A stretch of DNA of 5,527 bases, from NCBI GenBank assembly GCA_035518875.1, contig DATIXD010000216.1:1-5527 (forward strand). Direction: 5' to 3'. Positions 5,325-5,527 of the stretch are shown one piece after another; the stretch's first letter is position 1, and each line of letters starts with the position of its first letter. The stretch comes from DATIXD01 sp035518875 (GTDB lineage: Bacteria; Pseudomonadota; Gammaproteobacteria; Methylococcales; Methylococcaceae). A program made the position numbers and the translations under genes. The notes under the pieces were generated by a model that had not been told where the DNA came from, made no database searches, and worked only from the letters and a program-made list of their open reading frames with translations.

Positions 5325-5352
5325 ATTAGACAAAAGGTTCATTTTGTCTAAT
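5325..5352. other. 28-base dif-like crossover site (perfect 11-6-11 dyad)
   Basis: The left arm ATTAGACAAAA (5325-5335) and the right arm TTTTGTCTAAT (5342-5352) are exact reverse complements separated by six bases, GGTTCA. Two 11-base arms with a six-base centre is the layout of XerC/XerD dif sites and close to that of tyrosine-recombinase core sites in general. The arm sequence differs from known dif, which is imperfectly symmetric. It lies 67 bases upstream of the start of a FimB-type recombinase gene, so that enzyme is the natural candidate to act here. Alternatively it is an operator for the recombinase gene or one end of a mobile element. The site is seen directly; its function is inferred. 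Confidence 0.6.
5337..5352. repeat. 16-base repeat, copy 2, right half of the dif-like site
   Basis: Second direct copy of the 16-mer at 5252-5267. Here it joins an inverted arm and so completes the full palindromic site. On the minus strand it contains an ATG that opens a 12-codon frame ending in TGA, out of frame with the recombinase. Confidence 0.75.
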
Positions 5353-5389
5353 CAGAGACTGCACGCCAGATTCAGACTTAATTACTCAG

Positions 5390-5418
5390 TTGAAACAATC
5401 TATTTAGAGTGATGCAAT
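5390..5418 (+). promoter_or_regulatory. Possible promoter for the right-edge gene
   Basis: TTGAAA (5390-5395; 5 of 6 to the -35 consensus) is followed after 17 bases by TGCAAT (5413-5418; 4 of 6 to the -10 consensus). They lie in the AT-rich spacer between the recombinase upstream region and the plus-strand gene at 5457. The surrounding AT-rich run offers alternative -10 boxes such as TATTAT at 5419-5424, so the exact position is uncertain. Confidence 0.35.
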
Positions 5419-5456
5419 ATTATTTATATGTGGGTTTATTAAGGATATATATACCA

Positions 5457-5527
5457 ATGAAAACCATTAGCCACTGGAACACGTTTGTTGTTGCGGCCAT
5501 GATCGCGATCTTGTTTCCTATGCTCTG
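5457..5527 (+). CDS. Start of a gene with a signal-peptide-like N terminus (runs off right edge)
   Basis: The ATG at 5457 opens 23 complete codons: MKTISHWNTFVVAAMIAILF then PML, continuing past the edge. AAGGA (5441-5445) lies 11 bases upstream, a slightly long but usable spacing, and an AT-rich promoter-like region precedes it. A basic residue at position 2 followed by a hydrophobic run (FVVAAMIAILF, residues 9-19) suggests a signal peptide or a first membrane helix. The family cannot be named from so short a piece. It is divergent from the recombinase, and it may be the first gene outside the mobile cluster. Confidence 0.55.
   Translation, partial: MKTISHWNTFVVAAMIAILFPML

Noticed and set aside
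5258..5326. N-terminal extension of the FimB-type recombinase by 23 residues
   Set aside because: The residues resemble nothing in the family, the upstream ATG lies inside the dif-like arm, and no ribosome site is present. It is kept only as an alternative start.
1..5527. tRNA, rRNA, CRISPR array or riboswitch
   Set aside because: I looked on both strands and saw no cloverleaf ending at an integrase site, no rRNA motifs and no regularly spaced repeats beyond those listed.

Overview
The window is a stretch of GC-rich bacterial accessory DNA, most likely from a proteobacterium. That is suggested by the strong codon bias to G/C in the transposase, the FimB-type recombinase and the ParDE and CopG/ParE families, but no marker gene fixes the taxon. 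Nearly everything visible belongs to mobile or addiction modules: a Tn3-family transposon end, parts of two unrelated tyrosine recombinases, one intact toxin-antitoxin pair, one decayed pair and a scrap of an IS21-type gene. No rRNA, tRNA, CRISPR array or housekeeping gene was seen.

Region 1 (1-2886, minus strand) is one end of a Tn3-family transposon. Reading leftward from its outer end it holds a 38-base terminal inverted repeat (2849-2886), a res-like region with repeated TTGGCTA boxes and an embedded promoter (2671-2766), a 205-residue serine resolvase (2049-2666), and then tnpA from 1976 to beyond the left edge. The order res-tnpR-tnpA, all in one direction, is the Tn21/Tn501 type of arrangement. 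The outer GGGG of the repeat abuts the middle of a XerC/D-like tyrosine recombinase gene. Only its C-terminal catalytic part remains here (2887-3372, plus strand), so the transposon apparently split that gene.

Region 2 (3412-4630, minus strand) is a toxin-antitoxin zone. An apparently intact parDE operon (antitoxin 3705-3971, toxin 3412-3705, one-base overlap) has a dyad and likely promoter upstream. It is followed by a roughly 60-base IstB-like scrap (about 4079-4140). Next comes a second, different pair: a CopG-type antitoxin frame (4376-4630) with an in-frame stop and a ParE-type toxin frame (4197-4403). Both look internally shortened.

Region 3 (4736-5352) holds a FimB-type tyrosine recombinase on the minus strand. 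All its catalytic residues are present, but about 28 residues appear to be missing from the middle. Directly at its start lies a striking 28-base site: two perfect 11-base inverted arms around a six-base centre, the layout of a Xer/dif-type crossover site. A 16-base repeat of one half lies over the likely start codon. An AT-rich spacer then leads to the first 23 codons of a plus-strand gene with a signal-like N terminus that runs off the right edge.

The most interesting signals are the dif-like site coupled to the recombinase start, and three nearby genes that all look like in-frame internal-deletion derivatives.
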